A stretch of DNA of 41,218 nt from Natrialba taiwanensis DSM 12281 (GCF_000337595.1 NZ_AOIL01000032.1:51174-92391); one strand, 5' to 3'; shown: positions 8,900 to 17,869, counted from the first letter of the stretch. The notes: generated by a model from the sequence alone, not told the origin. Translations and numbers: made by a program.

Positions 8900-9059
8900 G
8901 ATAGTGATTTCACTGCACAATACTCCAGCCACTACTAAAAGCGTGTCGACAGTAGTGCAAACTATATACATGGCGGCATCTATATTTTATCTATTCGGTT
9001 AGCTACCGGTCCTTATGCCCTCTAAATGGATATCCATATTGTGCTATCGAGGGAATACT
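8900..9059. promoter_or_regulatory. bidirectional promoter region of the sulfur cluster
   Basis: About 160 AT-rich bases separate the divergent TusA and YeeE/YedE operons. TATA-like stretches are visible: CTTTTAGTAG on the minus strand about 35-45 bases before the TusA start, and a run around 8966-8994 (AACTATATACATG, TATATTTTATC). Shared control of the two operons is plausible but is inference. Confidence 0.5.
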
Positions 9060-9194
9060 ATGAAAATCCTTATTGGCGCGCCGACTAGAGCTGGTCGTAC
9101 TGATGATGCTCACTCCGTCGTTGCTCTCGAGACCACAGTCGAGGTCAGTTCGGATGACCGGCTACCTGCCGCGAACGCGACCGAACTGAAATGA
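9060..9194 (+). CDS. 44-residue ORF translationally coupled to YeeE/YedE
   Basis: An ATG at 9060 opens a 44-codon frame beginning MKILIGAPTRAGRTDDAHS and ending in TGA at 9192-9194. The TGA overlaps the ATG of the next gene at 9191 (ATGA), the arrangement seen in coupled haloarchaeal operons. I find no family match. It may be a real leader peptide, a small protein, or the remnant of a larger gene lost between the divergent operons. Confidence 0.35.
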   Translation: MKILIGAPTRAGRTDDAHSVVALETTVEVSSDDRLPAANATELK

Positions 9195-9685
9195 CCGACT
9201 TCGTCCCGCTCTTCGCACTCGGTGAACTCTTTCCGCGGGGAATCATACCGTATCTCCTCGGCGGCGTCCTCGTCGGGCTCGGTGCCGCAGTTATCTACCT
9301 CGCGACTGGGATCATCGCGGGCGCGAGCACGTTCCTCGAGTCGACGCTGTCGTACGTCTCGGACGTCCCGCGATTCAATCGCCTTACGTACGTCCAATCA
9401 CGGGACTGGCGGCTCGTATTCACGGCGGGGATCGTCAGCGGCGCTGCCGCGTACGCAGTCTTATTCCAGGGCGATCTTTGGACGACGGAAGTACAGTGGT
9501 GGCGACTGCTCGGCGGGGGCTTCCTCGTCGGCGTTGGAACACGCCTCGGAAAGGGCTGTACGTCGGGCCACGGCGTTTGCGGAATCGGCTCGCTGTCGAA
9601 TACGTCGGTCGTGAACGTGGCGACGTTTCTCGCGTTTGCGATCGGGACCGCCCAACTGGTGCAGGCACTGGGGGTGACGCCGTGA
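9191..9685 (+). CDS. YeeE/YedE-family sulfur transporter, first half
   Basis: The 164-residue membrane protein belongs to the YeeE/YedE (DUF395, Sulf_transp) family, which imports thiosulfate or a related sulfur species. It has four to five hydrophobic segments and the signature GKGCTSGHGVCGIGSLS, in which the two cysteines line the transport path. Full-length YeeE proteins hold two such halves; here the second half is a separate gene. The stop TGA overlaps the GTG start of that gene by four bases (GTGA at 9682-9685), so they are probably made together and form a two-subunit transporter. Confidence 0.92.
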   Translation: MTDFVPLFALGELFPRGIIPYLLGGVLVGLGAAVIYLATGIIAGASTFLESTLSYVSDVPRFNRLTYVQSRDWRLVFTAGIVSGAAAYAVLFQGDLWTTEVQWWRLLGGGFLVGVGTRLGKGCTSGHGVCGIGSLSNTSVVNVATFLAFAIGTAQLVQALGVTP

Positions 9686-10215
9686 GCACCGAACTTGCTC
9701 GGCGGGACCCTGCGGAGCGCGCGAGCGATGACCGTTCTGGCAGTGACACTGCCGATAATCGCAGTCCGCTGGTCGTCCCGGTTATCTACATCGGTGGATT
9801 GCTCTTCGGGTTCGGACTGGCGATCAGTGGCATGGCCCGTCCGGAGGTCGTACTCGACTTTCTGCAGTTCGAGGACTTCGGGCTGTTGTTCGTCATGGGC
9901 GGGGCTGCCGTCGTGACCGGCATCACGTTCACCGTCGCAACGCGATTCCTCCACCGTGCGCCGTTGACCGCCACCGGGTACACGCGCCGACTGAAATCGT
10001 TCGACCGGAACGTCGTTATCGGTGGCACGATCTTCGGCATCGGGTGGGGAATCTCCGGCATCTGTCCGGGCGCTGCCTACGCGAGTGTCGGCATCGGCAA
10101 CTATCCGATCCTGTGGGCGGTCGCCGGAATGTTCCTCGGCGCGTACGCACAGGGCTACTGGCGAACTCGTCGTTCACTCGGTACCGAGAGCACTCCCGAG
10201 ACAGCGTCTAGCTAA
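9682..10215 (+). CDS. YeeE/YedE-family sulfur transporter, second half
   Basis: This 177-residue membrane protein starts at a GTG that overlaps the stop of the first YeeE/YedE gene. A polar N-terminus (about 30 residues) precedes four hydrophobic segments: VVPVIYIGGLLFGFGLAISG, LLFVMGGAAVVTGITFTVA, VIGGTIFGIGWGISGICPG and ILWAVAGMFLGAYAQG. The ISGICPGAAY motif carries the one conserved cysteine of this half. It probably pairs with the preceding protein to move a reduced sulfur compound that is then taken up by the TusA/DsrE relay. Confidence 0.92.
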   Translation: MSTELARRDPAERASDDRSGSDTADNRSPLVVPVIYIGGLLFGFGLAISGMARPEVVLDFLQFEDFGLLFVMGGAAVVTGITFTVATRFLHRAPLTATGYTRRLKSFDRNVVIGGTIFGIGWGISGICPGAAYASVGIGNYPILWAVAGMFLGAYAQGYWRTRRSLGTESTPETASS

Positions 10216-10323
10216 CTCCGTCGATCGATCGGCTCCGTTCAACCCGTGAGGAGCTACAAGTTCGGTCAGTAGTGGAACCGAATGCAGACTCCCGAAATCA
10301 CGGTTGCTTCGATTCGTAGAGAC

Positions 10324-11130
10324 TCACCAACCCATCCCCGGGTCATCGGCGGCCTGCCGGACCCAGGAAGCGACCTGCTCCTCGTCCAGTGTGTCCGCTT
10401 CCTTCAGGTCCAGAGCCTGTCTATCCGGACCCGTCCCGCTGGGTGGCTCCGGCTCAAGGTACGTTTCACACACGAATGTCAGTTTCACGTGTTTCGAGAA
10501 CGCACTGAATGACGCGAACCATCCTCGGTCCTCGACGCCATAGAACGGCTGGTGATACTTCACGGCGCGACGCACATGGGGCACTTCCTGTTGAATGATC
10601 TCGTCGAATTGTGCCGCAACTTCACGCTTCCAACCCGGCAGCGCTGCAATGTACGCCTTCACCGCTGCCGATCCATCGGTATCATCCTTCCGCCGCGCCG
10701 CCTGGTATTGTTTCCGTTTCTCCTCCCATTCTTCCTCCGTCGGAACCTTGTCTGACAGTTCGATTTCCCCGATGTCCTCGTCCACGATGGTTTTCTCTCC
10801 CTCTCGACCTGATATCGCGGTCACGACCAAGATTTCGTCTGGCTCTTCGGGAGCAGAAAACAGGTCGAAGTCCAGCCGCAACGTCCCTCCTCGCCAGTGG
10901 CGAGCGAAGCCCACCCAACCGTCGGGGTGGTCGTCCCGGGCGTCTTGTTCGACCCGGAAAAGGCCCATCAAGGCTGGAATGGCGTCGGCACCCCACTGAA
11001 GCCCCCGTTCCAGATCCGTGAAACGAACCCCCTCGTCGTGGTCGGCGCGGTAGTTGGGTGCTCTGATTGCCCGATTCGCCATCACGAGTTCGGAGACCCG
11101 CTGGGTCGTAAGTGAGTCAGACACACTCAT
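10324..11130 (-). CDS. DUF1801 domain protein with an additional N-terminal domain
   Basis: The 268-residue protein has two parts. The C-terminal ~115 residues match DUF1801 (YdhG-like, related to the frataxin-like fold): LPGWKREVAAQFDEIIQQEVP, then RRAVKYHQPFYGVEDRGWFASFSAFSKHVKLTFV. The N-terminal ~130 residues, including RFTDLERGLQWGADAIPALMGL and HWRGGTLRLDFDLF, are unknown to me. The ATG at 11130 is used; a GTG two codons upstream is also in frame. The function is unknown. It converges with the YeeE operon. Confidence 0.75.
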   Translation of the reverse strand: MSVSDSLTTQRVSELVMANRAIRAPNYRADHDEGVRFTDLERGLQWGADAIPALMGLFRVEQDARDDHPDGWVGFARHWRGGTLRLDFDLFSAPEEPDEILVVTAISGREGEKTIVDEDIGEIELSDKVPTEEEWEEKRKQYQAARRKDDTDGSAAVKAYIAALPGWKREVAAQFDEIIQQEVPHVRRAVKYHQPFYGVEDRGWFASFSAFSKHVKLTFVCETYLEPEPPSGTGPDRQALDLKEADTLDEEQVASWVRQAADDPGMGW

Positions 11131-11454
11131 GGTCACTCACCTACATGTGGTAGTGGCTTATCAATATTCCCCGGTTCTGGGGGAGCGGAGAGTCGTATTC
11201 CTCCTGGTGGGACAGAAAAGCGGACTTCACGGGAGTACAATCTCCAAGCGATCCTTGCCACCGGGGCCGTAGATCGTCACGACTCGCCTTATAAGGAGGA
11301 GGATTTCAACAGAACCGATCGATTCTGTCCCTGCCATAGCACAACGGGCGAGTGAACCTGGCCCGCTATCTCGCCTGCTCTCGTCGCTCTACTGCCAGTA
11401 TTGTGCTCTTTATGCGAATACTTTTGAGCGCCGCGATCCTAGTACGGATAACAG
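11131..11454. other. intergenic region before the TrmB-like regulator
   Basis: About 320 bases with no recognisable gene. Near the right end, TTTATGCGAATACTTTT (around 11411) lies 30-45 bases before the ATG at 11455 and may be the promoter of the regulator. CTTATAAGGAGGAGG near 11289 is an isolated TATA-like patch. Confidence 0.4.
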
Positions 11455-11907
11455 ATGGCTGACTCAATGAGTGAAATGCTCCGTCAGGACATGCAGTGTG
11501 AGGGGCTGCTGGAGTGTTTCCACGACCTCAAGGAGATTGACAAAGAGGTATTCCAATTGCTCAGCGACGAACCGGAGCCGCTGACGGTCGACGAAATCGG
11601 TGACCACATCGATCGTGAGCGCTCGACAGCCTATCGCTCCGTCAACCGCTTGCTGCAGGCTGGTTTCCTCCAGAAAGAGCAGATCAACTACGACCAGGGC
11701 GGATACTATCATGTCTATCACCCGCGAGATGCCGAGGACATCTCTCAGGAGATGCAACGGCTGCTCAACGACTGGTACGCGAAAATGGGCCAGTTGATCG
11801 CCGAGTTCAGCGAGACGTACGCCGTTGAACCGGAACCGGAACCGGAACCGGAACCGGAGTCAGAGTCGGACTCGGAATCTGAACCGGTTGCGTCTCCCGA
11901 CCAGTAG
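11455..11907 (+). CDS. TrmB-like winged-helix transcription regulator
   Basis: The 150-residue protein contains a TrmB/MarR-type winged helix: EGLLECFHDLKEIDKEVFQLL, then EPLTVDEIGDHIDRERSTAYRSVNRLLQAGFL as the recognition unit, then a wing (EQINYDQGGYYHVYHP). A helical segment follows, then an acidic tail with a GAACCG tandem repeat that encodes alternating Glu-Pro. In haloarchaea I recall similar regulators near TusA/YeeE genes, so it may control the sulfur cluster 1.2 kb away; that is inference. A second in-frame ATG four codons later is also possible. Confidence 0.85.
   Translation: MADSMSEMLRQDMQCEGLLECFHDLKEIDKEVFQLLSDEPEPLTVDEIGDHIDRERSTAYRSVNRLLQAGFLQKEQINYDQGGYYHVYHPRDAEDISQEMQRLLNDWYAKMGQLIAEFSETYAVEPEPEPEPEPESESDSESEPVASPDQ
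11827..11856 (+). repeat. GAACCG tandem repeat (five units)
   Basis: Five perfect copies of the hexamer GAACCG encode a Glu-Pro run in the tail of the TrmB-like regulator, followed by degenerate Glu/Ser/Asp repeats. Because the unit is six bases, gain or loss of copies would change tail length without breaking the frame. Confidence 0.9.
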
Positions 11908-12065
11908 CTGTCGTGCTCGCTGTCCTCACTACTATCACCCGGTACTCCCCATCTCCGGGATATCCGCACGGCGGTCTCCGAATGCTGTCCTCTCCGTGGA
12001 TGATCGCCTGTGAAGTCGAGACGGTCCCCGTTAGCCGCCATGAGTAACACTACTCACGGTCGACG

Positions 12066-12950
12066 CTACTCGCCCTGATCGGATCGGTCGGACGTATCGG
12101 ACTGGCCGAGTCCGCCGCCAGTCCCCGGTAACGTCGTCTGCGTACCTCGCTGGAAGCGTCCCGTCTCCTCGATCTCGTAATTCATCACCAGTCGCTCCGT
12201 CGCCGCCGTCGACCGACTCGCGTCGTCGTGTTGCTTGTTCATAAACTGCGGGCGGTCCTGTTCGACGACCGTATACTCCTCCAGACGCTCCGGCAACCGC
12301 TGATACGACACTGCCCACCGCCCTTCGAGTTCACGGAGCGTCTCGACGAATCGCTCGTGATCGAACTCGCCGTGGCGATACAGGATATCGCCCTCGTCGA
12401 CGTACGGCGGATCGGCGTAGAAGAACGTCTGCTCCCCGTCGTACTGGGTCATGAAATCGGCGTAATCGAGGTTCTCGATCTGCACGTTCTGAAAGCGCTC
12501 GGCGAACTCGTGGAGGTGCTCGGTCGCGTTGCGGAACTTGCGGGCCTTGTTTCGCTGGTTGGCGGCGGCGAAGCCGGACGCGGTTCGGTACTTGGCGGCG
12601 TACTGGGAGTATCGGAGATAGAAGAAGCGCCCGGCGCGCTCGATGGGGTCGTCAGGTCGCTCGCCGTCGTAAAACGCCCGTTTCCACGCTTCGTGTTGTT
12701 CGCGGGCGTAGGGCGTTTGCTGGAGCCACTCGACGAGTTCGTCCTCGCGCTCGCGGAGGGTGGTAAAGAACTGGACCAGATCGCCGTCACGGTCGTTGTA
12801 GACTTCGATGTGGCTCTCGTCTTTGGTGACGAGAACGGCTGCGCTGCCGCCGAAGACCTCGACGTAGCACCTGTGGGACGGAATGTGGTCGATAATCCAC
12901 GGGGCGAGGTAGGATTTGCCGCCGGGATACGGGAATACCGACGTAGTCAC
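12066..12950 (-). CDS. D12-class DNA adenine N6-methyltransferase (Dam-like)
   Basis: The 294-residue enzyme methylates adenine in DNA using S-adenosylmethionine. The order of motifs is that of D12 (Dam/M.DpnII) enzymes: motif X FPYPGGKSYLAPWI at residues 6-19, motif I VEVFGGSAAV at about 30-39, and the catalytic DPPY at 180-183 in FYADPPYVDEGDILY. A longer frame runs back to 13235, but the GTG at 12950 places the conserved N-terminus correctly and has a TATA box (TTATAA) 24-29 bases upstream, as expected for leaderless haloarchaeal mRNA. No restriction endonuclease is adjacent, so it is an orphan methylase. The recognition sequence is unknown. Confidence 0.92.
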   Translation of the reverse strand: MTTSVFPYPGGKSYLAPWIIDHIPSHRCYVEVFGGSAAVLVTKDESHIEVYNDRDGDLVQFFTTLREREDELVEWLQQTPYAREQHEAWKRAFYDGERPDDPIERAGRFFYLRYSQYAAKYRTASGFAAANQRNKARKFRNATEHLHEFAERFQNVQIENLDYADFMTQYDGEQTFFYADPPYVDEGDILYRHGEFDHERFVETLRELEGRWAVSYQRLPERLEEYTVVEQDRPQFMNKQHDDASRSTAATERLVMNYEIEETGRFQRGTQTTLPGTGGGLGQSDTSDRSDQGE

Positions 12951-12973
12951 AGCGGTTTGTTTCGGCCCTGCCG

Positions 12974-12979
12974 TTATAA
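12974..12979 (-). promoter_or_regulatory. TATA box of the adenine methylase gene
   Basis: TTATAA sits 24-29 bases before the GTG at 12950. This spacing matches the haloarchaeal promoter position for a leaderless transcript and supports the GTG over upstream starts. Confidence 0.6.
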
Positions 12980-13229
12980 TCCCTCTCTTCGACTCTTCGC
13001 ACGTCTTCGGTAACGTCTCCCGATGCGCCTCGTGTTCGATGTCGTGTTCGGGACTCTTGTTCGATGTCGTATTCGAGGGACTCTCGTTCGGATCCGGGAC
13101 GACGACCGGAAGACGCGGTTTGACGCTTGCAGGGAATACTACTATCCCGAGAGGGAGAATACGTTTCCGTACGTGTCCGTCTTCTGGACGGACCCATCTT
13201 CGACGCCGCTTGATGTGAGATTTGCTCGC

Positions 13230-14510
13230 ATGCAAGACCTCAACATCGCGCTCGTCACGATCGGTGGACTCACGTTGCTACTGAGCCTCGTCGCCGGGCT
13301 GATGCGAAACAAGATTTACGTTCTCTCGGAACCGATGGTGGCGGTGATTCTGGGGGTCGTGATCGGTCCCTTCGGAGCGGATCTACTCGCGCTTGCGGAG
13401 TGGGGCGACCCGTTTCTGATTGTAGAACAGTTCGCCCGCCTCACGGTCGGGTTGGCCGTTATGGCCGCGGCGCTTCGGCTTCCCCAGCGATACTTCAGAG
13501 AGCGCGTCCGTTCGATGGCGATTGTCCTCCTCCCCGGAATGATCGTGATGTGGCTCGTGAGCGGACTCCTCGTCTTTTTCTTTCTGGGGGTTTCACTCTG
13601 GACTGCACTGCTTATCGGGGCGATCATTACGCCGACGGATCCGGTCCTCGCCGGAACGATCGTGATTGGATCCCTCGCGGAGCGGGATATCCCGGCGTCG
13701 GTCCGAAATCTCCTCAGCGGCGAAGCGGGCGCGAACGACGGGCTCGCGTATCCGATCGTCTTTCTCCCGCTTCTCGTCCTCCAGCATTCTTCCGAGCGAG
13801 CGATTACCGAGTGGCTGCTCTCGACGGTACTCTGGGAAATCGGGACGGCCGTGGTGATCGGGGCTGCCGTCGGGGCGGCCGCCGGCTGGATCGAACGCAA
13901 ATCCCACGAACACGATTTTCTCGAGGAGACCTCGTTGCTCAGCGTGACCGTTGCCTTCACGTTTGCCGTGTTAGGCGGGGTCAAACTCCTCGGAAGCGAC
14001 GGCATCCTCGCGGCGTTCGTGGCCGGATTGCTGTTCAACCGGTTCGCAGACGCCAGTGACGAGGCTGACGAGCAGAAAGTTCAGGAGACGGTGCTTCGGC
14101 TGTTCACGTTCCCAGTTTTCGTCTTCTTCGGCATGGCGATCCCGATATCCGAGTGGTTCGCGCTGGGGTGGGCCGGGATCACCCTCGCGGCGAGCGTCTT
14201 GCTCCTGCGCCGACTGCCGATGATGCTCCTGTTCCACCGGTTCATCCGGCCGATCAACGACGGTCGAGATGCGCTTTTTGCGGGCTGGTTCGGCCCGATC
14301 GGCATCGCGGCGCTCTTTTACGCCACGGTGGCCCACCGAATCCTCGGTATTGAACTCGTCTGGAGCGCGTCCACTCTCATTATCGCGAGTTCGGTGCTGG
14401 TTCACGGCGTTACGGCGACGCCGTTTACGAAATTGTACGGGCAGGTGATCGACCGCGATCATCCGCAGGCGGCCGACGACGACCAATCGTCGGCGTTCGT
14501 GGAGGGATAA
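13230..14510 (+). CDS. cation:proton antiporter (CPA1, NhaP-like)
   Basis: This 426-residue carrier exchanges Na+ (or K+) for H+ across the cell membrane. It has about twelve hydrophobic segments and the conserved CPA1 ion-binding elements: Asp137 in IITPTDPVLAGTI, and Asn169-Asp170 in SGEAGANDGLAYPIV, the ND pair. The frame is open back to 13023, but the ATG at 13230 (MQDLNIALVTIGGL) begins directly at the first helix and is preferred; the upstream residues are arginine-rich and unlike the family. A decayed TrkH potassium-transporter gene follows immediately, so the locus probably once linked Na+ export to K+ uptake. Confidence 0.92.
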   Translation: MQDLNIALVTIGGLTLLLSLVAGLMRNKIYVLSEPMVAVILGVVIGPFGADLLALAEWGDPFLIVEQFARLTVGLAVMAAALRLPQRYFRERVRSMAIVLLPGMIVMWLVSGLLVFFFLGVSLWTALLIGAIITPTDPVLAGTIVIGSLAERDIPASVRNLLSGEAGANDGLAYPIVFLPLLVLQHSSERAITEWLLSTVLWEIGTAVVIGAAVGAAAGWIERKSHEHDFLEETSLLSVTVAFTFAVLGGVKLLGSDGILAAFVAGLLFNRFADASDEADEQKVQETVLRLFTFPVFVFFGMAIPISEWFALGWAGITLAASVLLLRRLPMMLLFHRFIRPINDGRDALFAGWFGPIGIAALFYATVAHRILGIELVWSASTLIIASSVLVHGVTATPFTKLYGQVIDRDHPQAADDDQSSAFVEG

Positions 14511-14529
14511 TGCACTTGGGAGAACGGAT

Positions 14530-16008
14530 ATGGATATCGACGATTCTCAGAGACGGTGGTACGATCCGATCGTGCGAACTCTTGATGTGGTTCTAACCAG
14601 GTTCGCCGCCGTCGTTTTGAGTCTCGTTGTGGTCTCAGTCATCAGGGACGAGTACTACGCGATTCCGGCCGAGTTGCTCTCAGCGACGGTCGTCTTCGGC
14701 GTCGGTAGGGTACTCCGCTACGGTACGTCAGGCACTGAGGAGACGTCCTCTGCGCAAGCGTTTGCGTCCACGGCACTCGTCTGGTGCCGTGGGGTTGCTC
14801 AGTGCACTCCCGTTCGCGCTTATCGCCCTCACCATCGCTCTCGACCCGGGTGGCGTCACACCGCCCCCGATGAATCCGACGATGCGCGCGTTTCTCTCTC
14901 CGACTAACCGTTGTTCGAGGGTTTCAACGGGATCACGGGACCGGGACTGTCGGTGACGCGGAGTGCGACCGACTGCCGGCAACGCTGCAGTGGTGGCGGT
15001 CGCTCACTGAATGGCTCGGCGGAATTGGCGTCACCGTCCTGATCCTCACGGTCGTTCGACGGTCCGACGGCGGGGTGCTTGACCAGTACTACGAGGAGCG
15101 CTTACCGCTGGGCCGATCCGGGGACGAAATCCCCGATCCGACGGCGATGGTGGGGCGTTTACCGTCTTCACGCTACTCGCAATTATTCTTCTCCGGGTAG
15201 CCGGAATGCCGCCGTGGGACGCCATCAACCACGGAATGACCGGCCTATCGACCGGCGGGTTCGCCGTCACCGATAACAGTATCGCGACGTATGGGAGCCG
15301 CAGAATTCAGGTCGCTCTTTTACCGATCTACTACCTCTTGCTTCGGGGTCGCCTCGAAGGATTCGCGAGGGACCGGCAGACGCAGTGGCTGCTGCTCGTT
15401 ATCGCGTGCGGGACGACGCTGGCCCCTCTCATTATGTTTACGACGGATTCTCTTCGCTCGACGGCTCACGACGCGATTACGGTGACGTTCCAATTCGTTT
15501 CCGCGATCACCTGCACCGACTTCTCGACGACGAATCTGGGTTCGATGTGGTCCCGGGGGCGGTGCTGTTGCTAACTGTCGAGATGATCGTGGGCGGTTCG
15601 GAGGGATCGACCGTCAGCGGCGTCAAGATCGTCCGCGTCGTGAGTCTCGAAGCGGGAGTAATCGAACGCATCGGGGAACCGTTTCCGGGGATCGATTCGT
15701 CCAGAGATATCGAGATCAGTGGCGAACATGTCTCGGCAAATTTCTACAACGTGTCGGTCGTTCTGGTGCTCTGGTTGCTATTCCTGCTTGGTGGGATGAT
15801 TGCTCTGTTCGTGTTGCTTCCGCCCGAAAACGAATCATTTCAGCACGTCGTCTTCGAGGTTGCAAGCGCACAGAGGAACGTCGGTCTCTCGAGCGGTCTT
15901 ACTTCCCCGGGTCGATCTCGGGCCGTGAAATTAGTTCTCAGCGGGAATATGTGGGTCGAACGGCTGACGATCCTTCCCGTTCTCGTACTGCTCCGGGGTT
16001 CGGTATGA
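14530..16008 (+). pseudogene. TrkH-type potassium uptake protein, multiply frameshifted
   Basis: Pieces of a TrkH-like K+ transporter follow each other in order but in changing frames. They run: the N-terminus (MDIDDSQRRWYDPIVRTL) in frame 1; LLSALPFALIALTIALDPGG in frame 2; LFEGFNGITGPGLSVT in frame 1, the first selectivity loop; LPATLQWWRSLTEWLGG in frame 3; FTVFTLLAIILLRVAGMPPW with HGMTGLSTGGFAVTD in frame 2, the second loop; and VEMIVGGSEGSTVSGVKIVR in frame 1 to the end. That makes at least five frame changes. The stretch after 15300 also seems to lack residues. So many lesions argue for a dead gene rather than sequencing error. Confidence 0.88.
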
Positions 16009-16097
16009 TTTGAAACCACTTGTGTTCGGGTACGGACCGAAACCGCATGACAGAGGGCTAACCTAGGGTGTTCTTTCGGACGGTTGAGTGAGAATGA

Positions 16098-16427
16098 GTG
16101 AACGAACCTCTCTCCGGATACAGCCAGTACTCTGTTGACTTCGCCGTTTCCCCCGAGATAATTGACGTCCTTACCCGCAAGTGCGAAGTCGTCAAGCGTG
16201 ATCGGAGAATCGATCTTCGAATGCTGATCTGGACGCGTAGGCTATACCGAAGAGCAAGGCGACGACCACACGCTCTCGAAAGAACGGTGGAAGAGACGCC
16301 CTTCCGGTCGTACGCCCAGTTGGTTCTCATGAAACTGGCTGAACTCTACGAGTATTCTCCGTCAAATATCCTTGAATTTCTGAATAAAGACACTATGCAA
16401 CCTCTCCGGCGGGAATGGCATTCTTAG
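16098..16427 (+). CDS. hypothetical protein or gene remnant
   Basis: An open frame of 109 residues lies between the TrkH pseudogene and the carboxypeptidase. It has a basic central region (RRLYRRARRRPHALERTVEE) and a more ordered end (YAQLVLMKLAELYEYSPSNILEFLN). I recognise no family. It may be a short orphan gene or the tail of a lost gene. Confidence is low. Confidence 0.3.
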   Translation: MNEPLSGYSQYSVDFAVSPEIIDVLTRKCEVVKRDRRIDLRMLIWTRRLYRRARRRPHALERTVEETPFRSYAQLVLMKLAELYEYSPSNILEFLNKDTMQPLRREWHS

Positions 16428-16561
16428 AGGTGGTGTGCCGATCTCTATTGCTGTTCTGAAGCTTAACCGGTGGTAGATCGCCATTATTTGATGGAGATAA
16501 TTTACATCAATTTGTAATGGTGGTGTTTACTAACTATGTCGCCGCGGTTGACTTTCGCGGA

Positions 16562-17869
16562 ATGGCAGATACAATCAGTACTGAACTCGACCGACGAAGA
16601 TTTCTTCGTGGGACGGCTGTGGCGGGTCTCACGGGTGCAGTAGGGGTGAGTGGTATCACAAGCGGAGCCGAGGATGGAACTTCGATAACTGCGACCACGG
16701 ACTTCGATTCAGGCGGTGGCGTCGAGATCGATCAAGAAAACGGTCGCATAGAATTAACCAATATCGACGACGCGGGGTATAGTTTCCTCGGGTATATGCA
16801 TTTCAGGCTCGAGGGAGCAGCGAATACGGATGTTTCGTTTAACATCACAAATCTCGACGAGTCGAGAATGCCTGCGAACTACAGGCTTCTGTATACATCG
16901 AGCCTCGAATCCGGAGACTGGACCCGGATGGACGATGAGGTCAAGGACGACTTTTCCCAGACATTCGACTCCGATGAGGTGTATATCTCGGGCTACAGAG
17001 CCTATCCGTATCAGCAGACGGTGCAGCGAGTGACCGAACTCGAGCGTAGATATCCGAAATTTGTGGAAACGGAAGTGATCGGCCAGAGTGCGAATGGACG
17101 GGATATGCACGCGGTTCGTATCACTAATCCGGATGTCCCCGACGAAGAGAAGGAGGATATCATTTCTATCACGAGACAACACCCCGGAGAAGTGGAGGGC
17201 TCGTGGCATATGGATGCCGCGATCGACTACGTGCTCGAAACCCTCTGTGATGCAGAGGCTGCATTCGAAGACGAGTTCTGCTTCCACTTCATTCCGAATG
17301 CGAATCCAGACGGGATGTACGAGGGACATCACAGACACACTCCACAAGGATCCGATTTGAACCGTGAGTGGAATACGGAGTCACCGGTTGAAATCGAGAA
17401 CATGATGTCTTACATGCGGGAGAATCTGGACGATGTCTATTGGGGATTCGACTTCCATTCGACAACGAACTCCGACTGGGACGCCGTAGTCTACGGTGAG
17501 GATGCTGTCGATGGCGACGATCTCGATACGATCGACGCGATTGCGTCTCATTCACTCTCGTATCCAGATACGACACGGTCGAGCACCACAGATGGTACCG
17601 CGTACGCGTTCATCAACGACGAGTTTGATGCTGTGATGGTCGTGACCGAAGCGTGGACGTACCGCGAGTACGCGGCCGCAGAATTAGCAGCGGAAGGACG
17701 AAACTTCTTCAGCGAGGTCGCTCCACGGGAGGACTCCCCATCGGGTGGTCGTCGATCGCCGAAAAACACCTGTCCATCAGGTTCCTATGGTGAGCATCCG
17801 TATCCGGTTGAACTGCCCAGTAGTCTTCCTTGGGGAAAGAATTTCGACCCGATGGAGTATCTCCTCTGA
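16562..17869 (+). CDS. Tat-exported zinc carboxypeptidase (peptidase family M14)
   Basis: The 435-residue enzyme removes C-terminal residues from peptides outside the cell. Its N-terminus is a twin-arginine signal (RRRFLRGTAVAGLTGAVG). The M14 zinc site is visible: His207 and Glu210 in RQHPGEVEGSW, His299 in FDFHSTTNSD, and the catalytic Glu363 in VVTEAWTYREY. The substrate-binding stretch NPDGMYEGHHRHTPQGSDLNREWN is also typical. The N-terminal third resembles the beta-domain that precedes the catalytic domain in cytosolic-carboxypeptidase-like M14 proteins. The frame opens at 16517, but the ATG at 16562 gives a proper Tat signal. It may act with the large secreted protease downstream. Confidence 0.92.
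   Translation: MADTISTELDRRRFLRGTAVAGLTGAVGVSGITSGAEDGTSITATTDFDSGGGVEIDQENGRIELTNIDDAGYSFLGYMHFRLEGAANTDVSFNITNLDESRMPANYRLLYTSSLESGDWTRMDDEVKDDFSQTFDSDEVYISGYRAYPYQQTVQRVTELERRYPKFVETEVIGQSANGRDMHAVRITNPDVPDEEKEDIISITRQHPGEVEGSWHMDAAIDYVLETLCDAEAAFEDEFCFHFIPNANPDGMYEGHHRHTPQGSDLNREWNTESPVEIENMMSYMRENLDDVYWGFDFHSTTNSDWDAVVYGEDAVDGDDLDTIDAIASHSLSYPDTTRSSTTDGTAYAFINDEFDAVMVVTEAWTYREYAAAELAAEGRNFFSEVAPREDSPSGGRRSPKNTCPSGSYGEHPYPVELPSSLPWGKNFDPMEYLL

Noticed and set aside
11827-11880. Possible CRISPR or satellite repeat
   Set aside because: It is a short hexamer run inside a coding tail, without spacers. No array was seen anywhere in the window.
12951-13235. 95-residue N-terminal extension of the adenine methylase
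   Set aside because: It is Arg/Pro-rich, unlike D12 enzymes, and would place the start far upstream of the TATA box at 12974.
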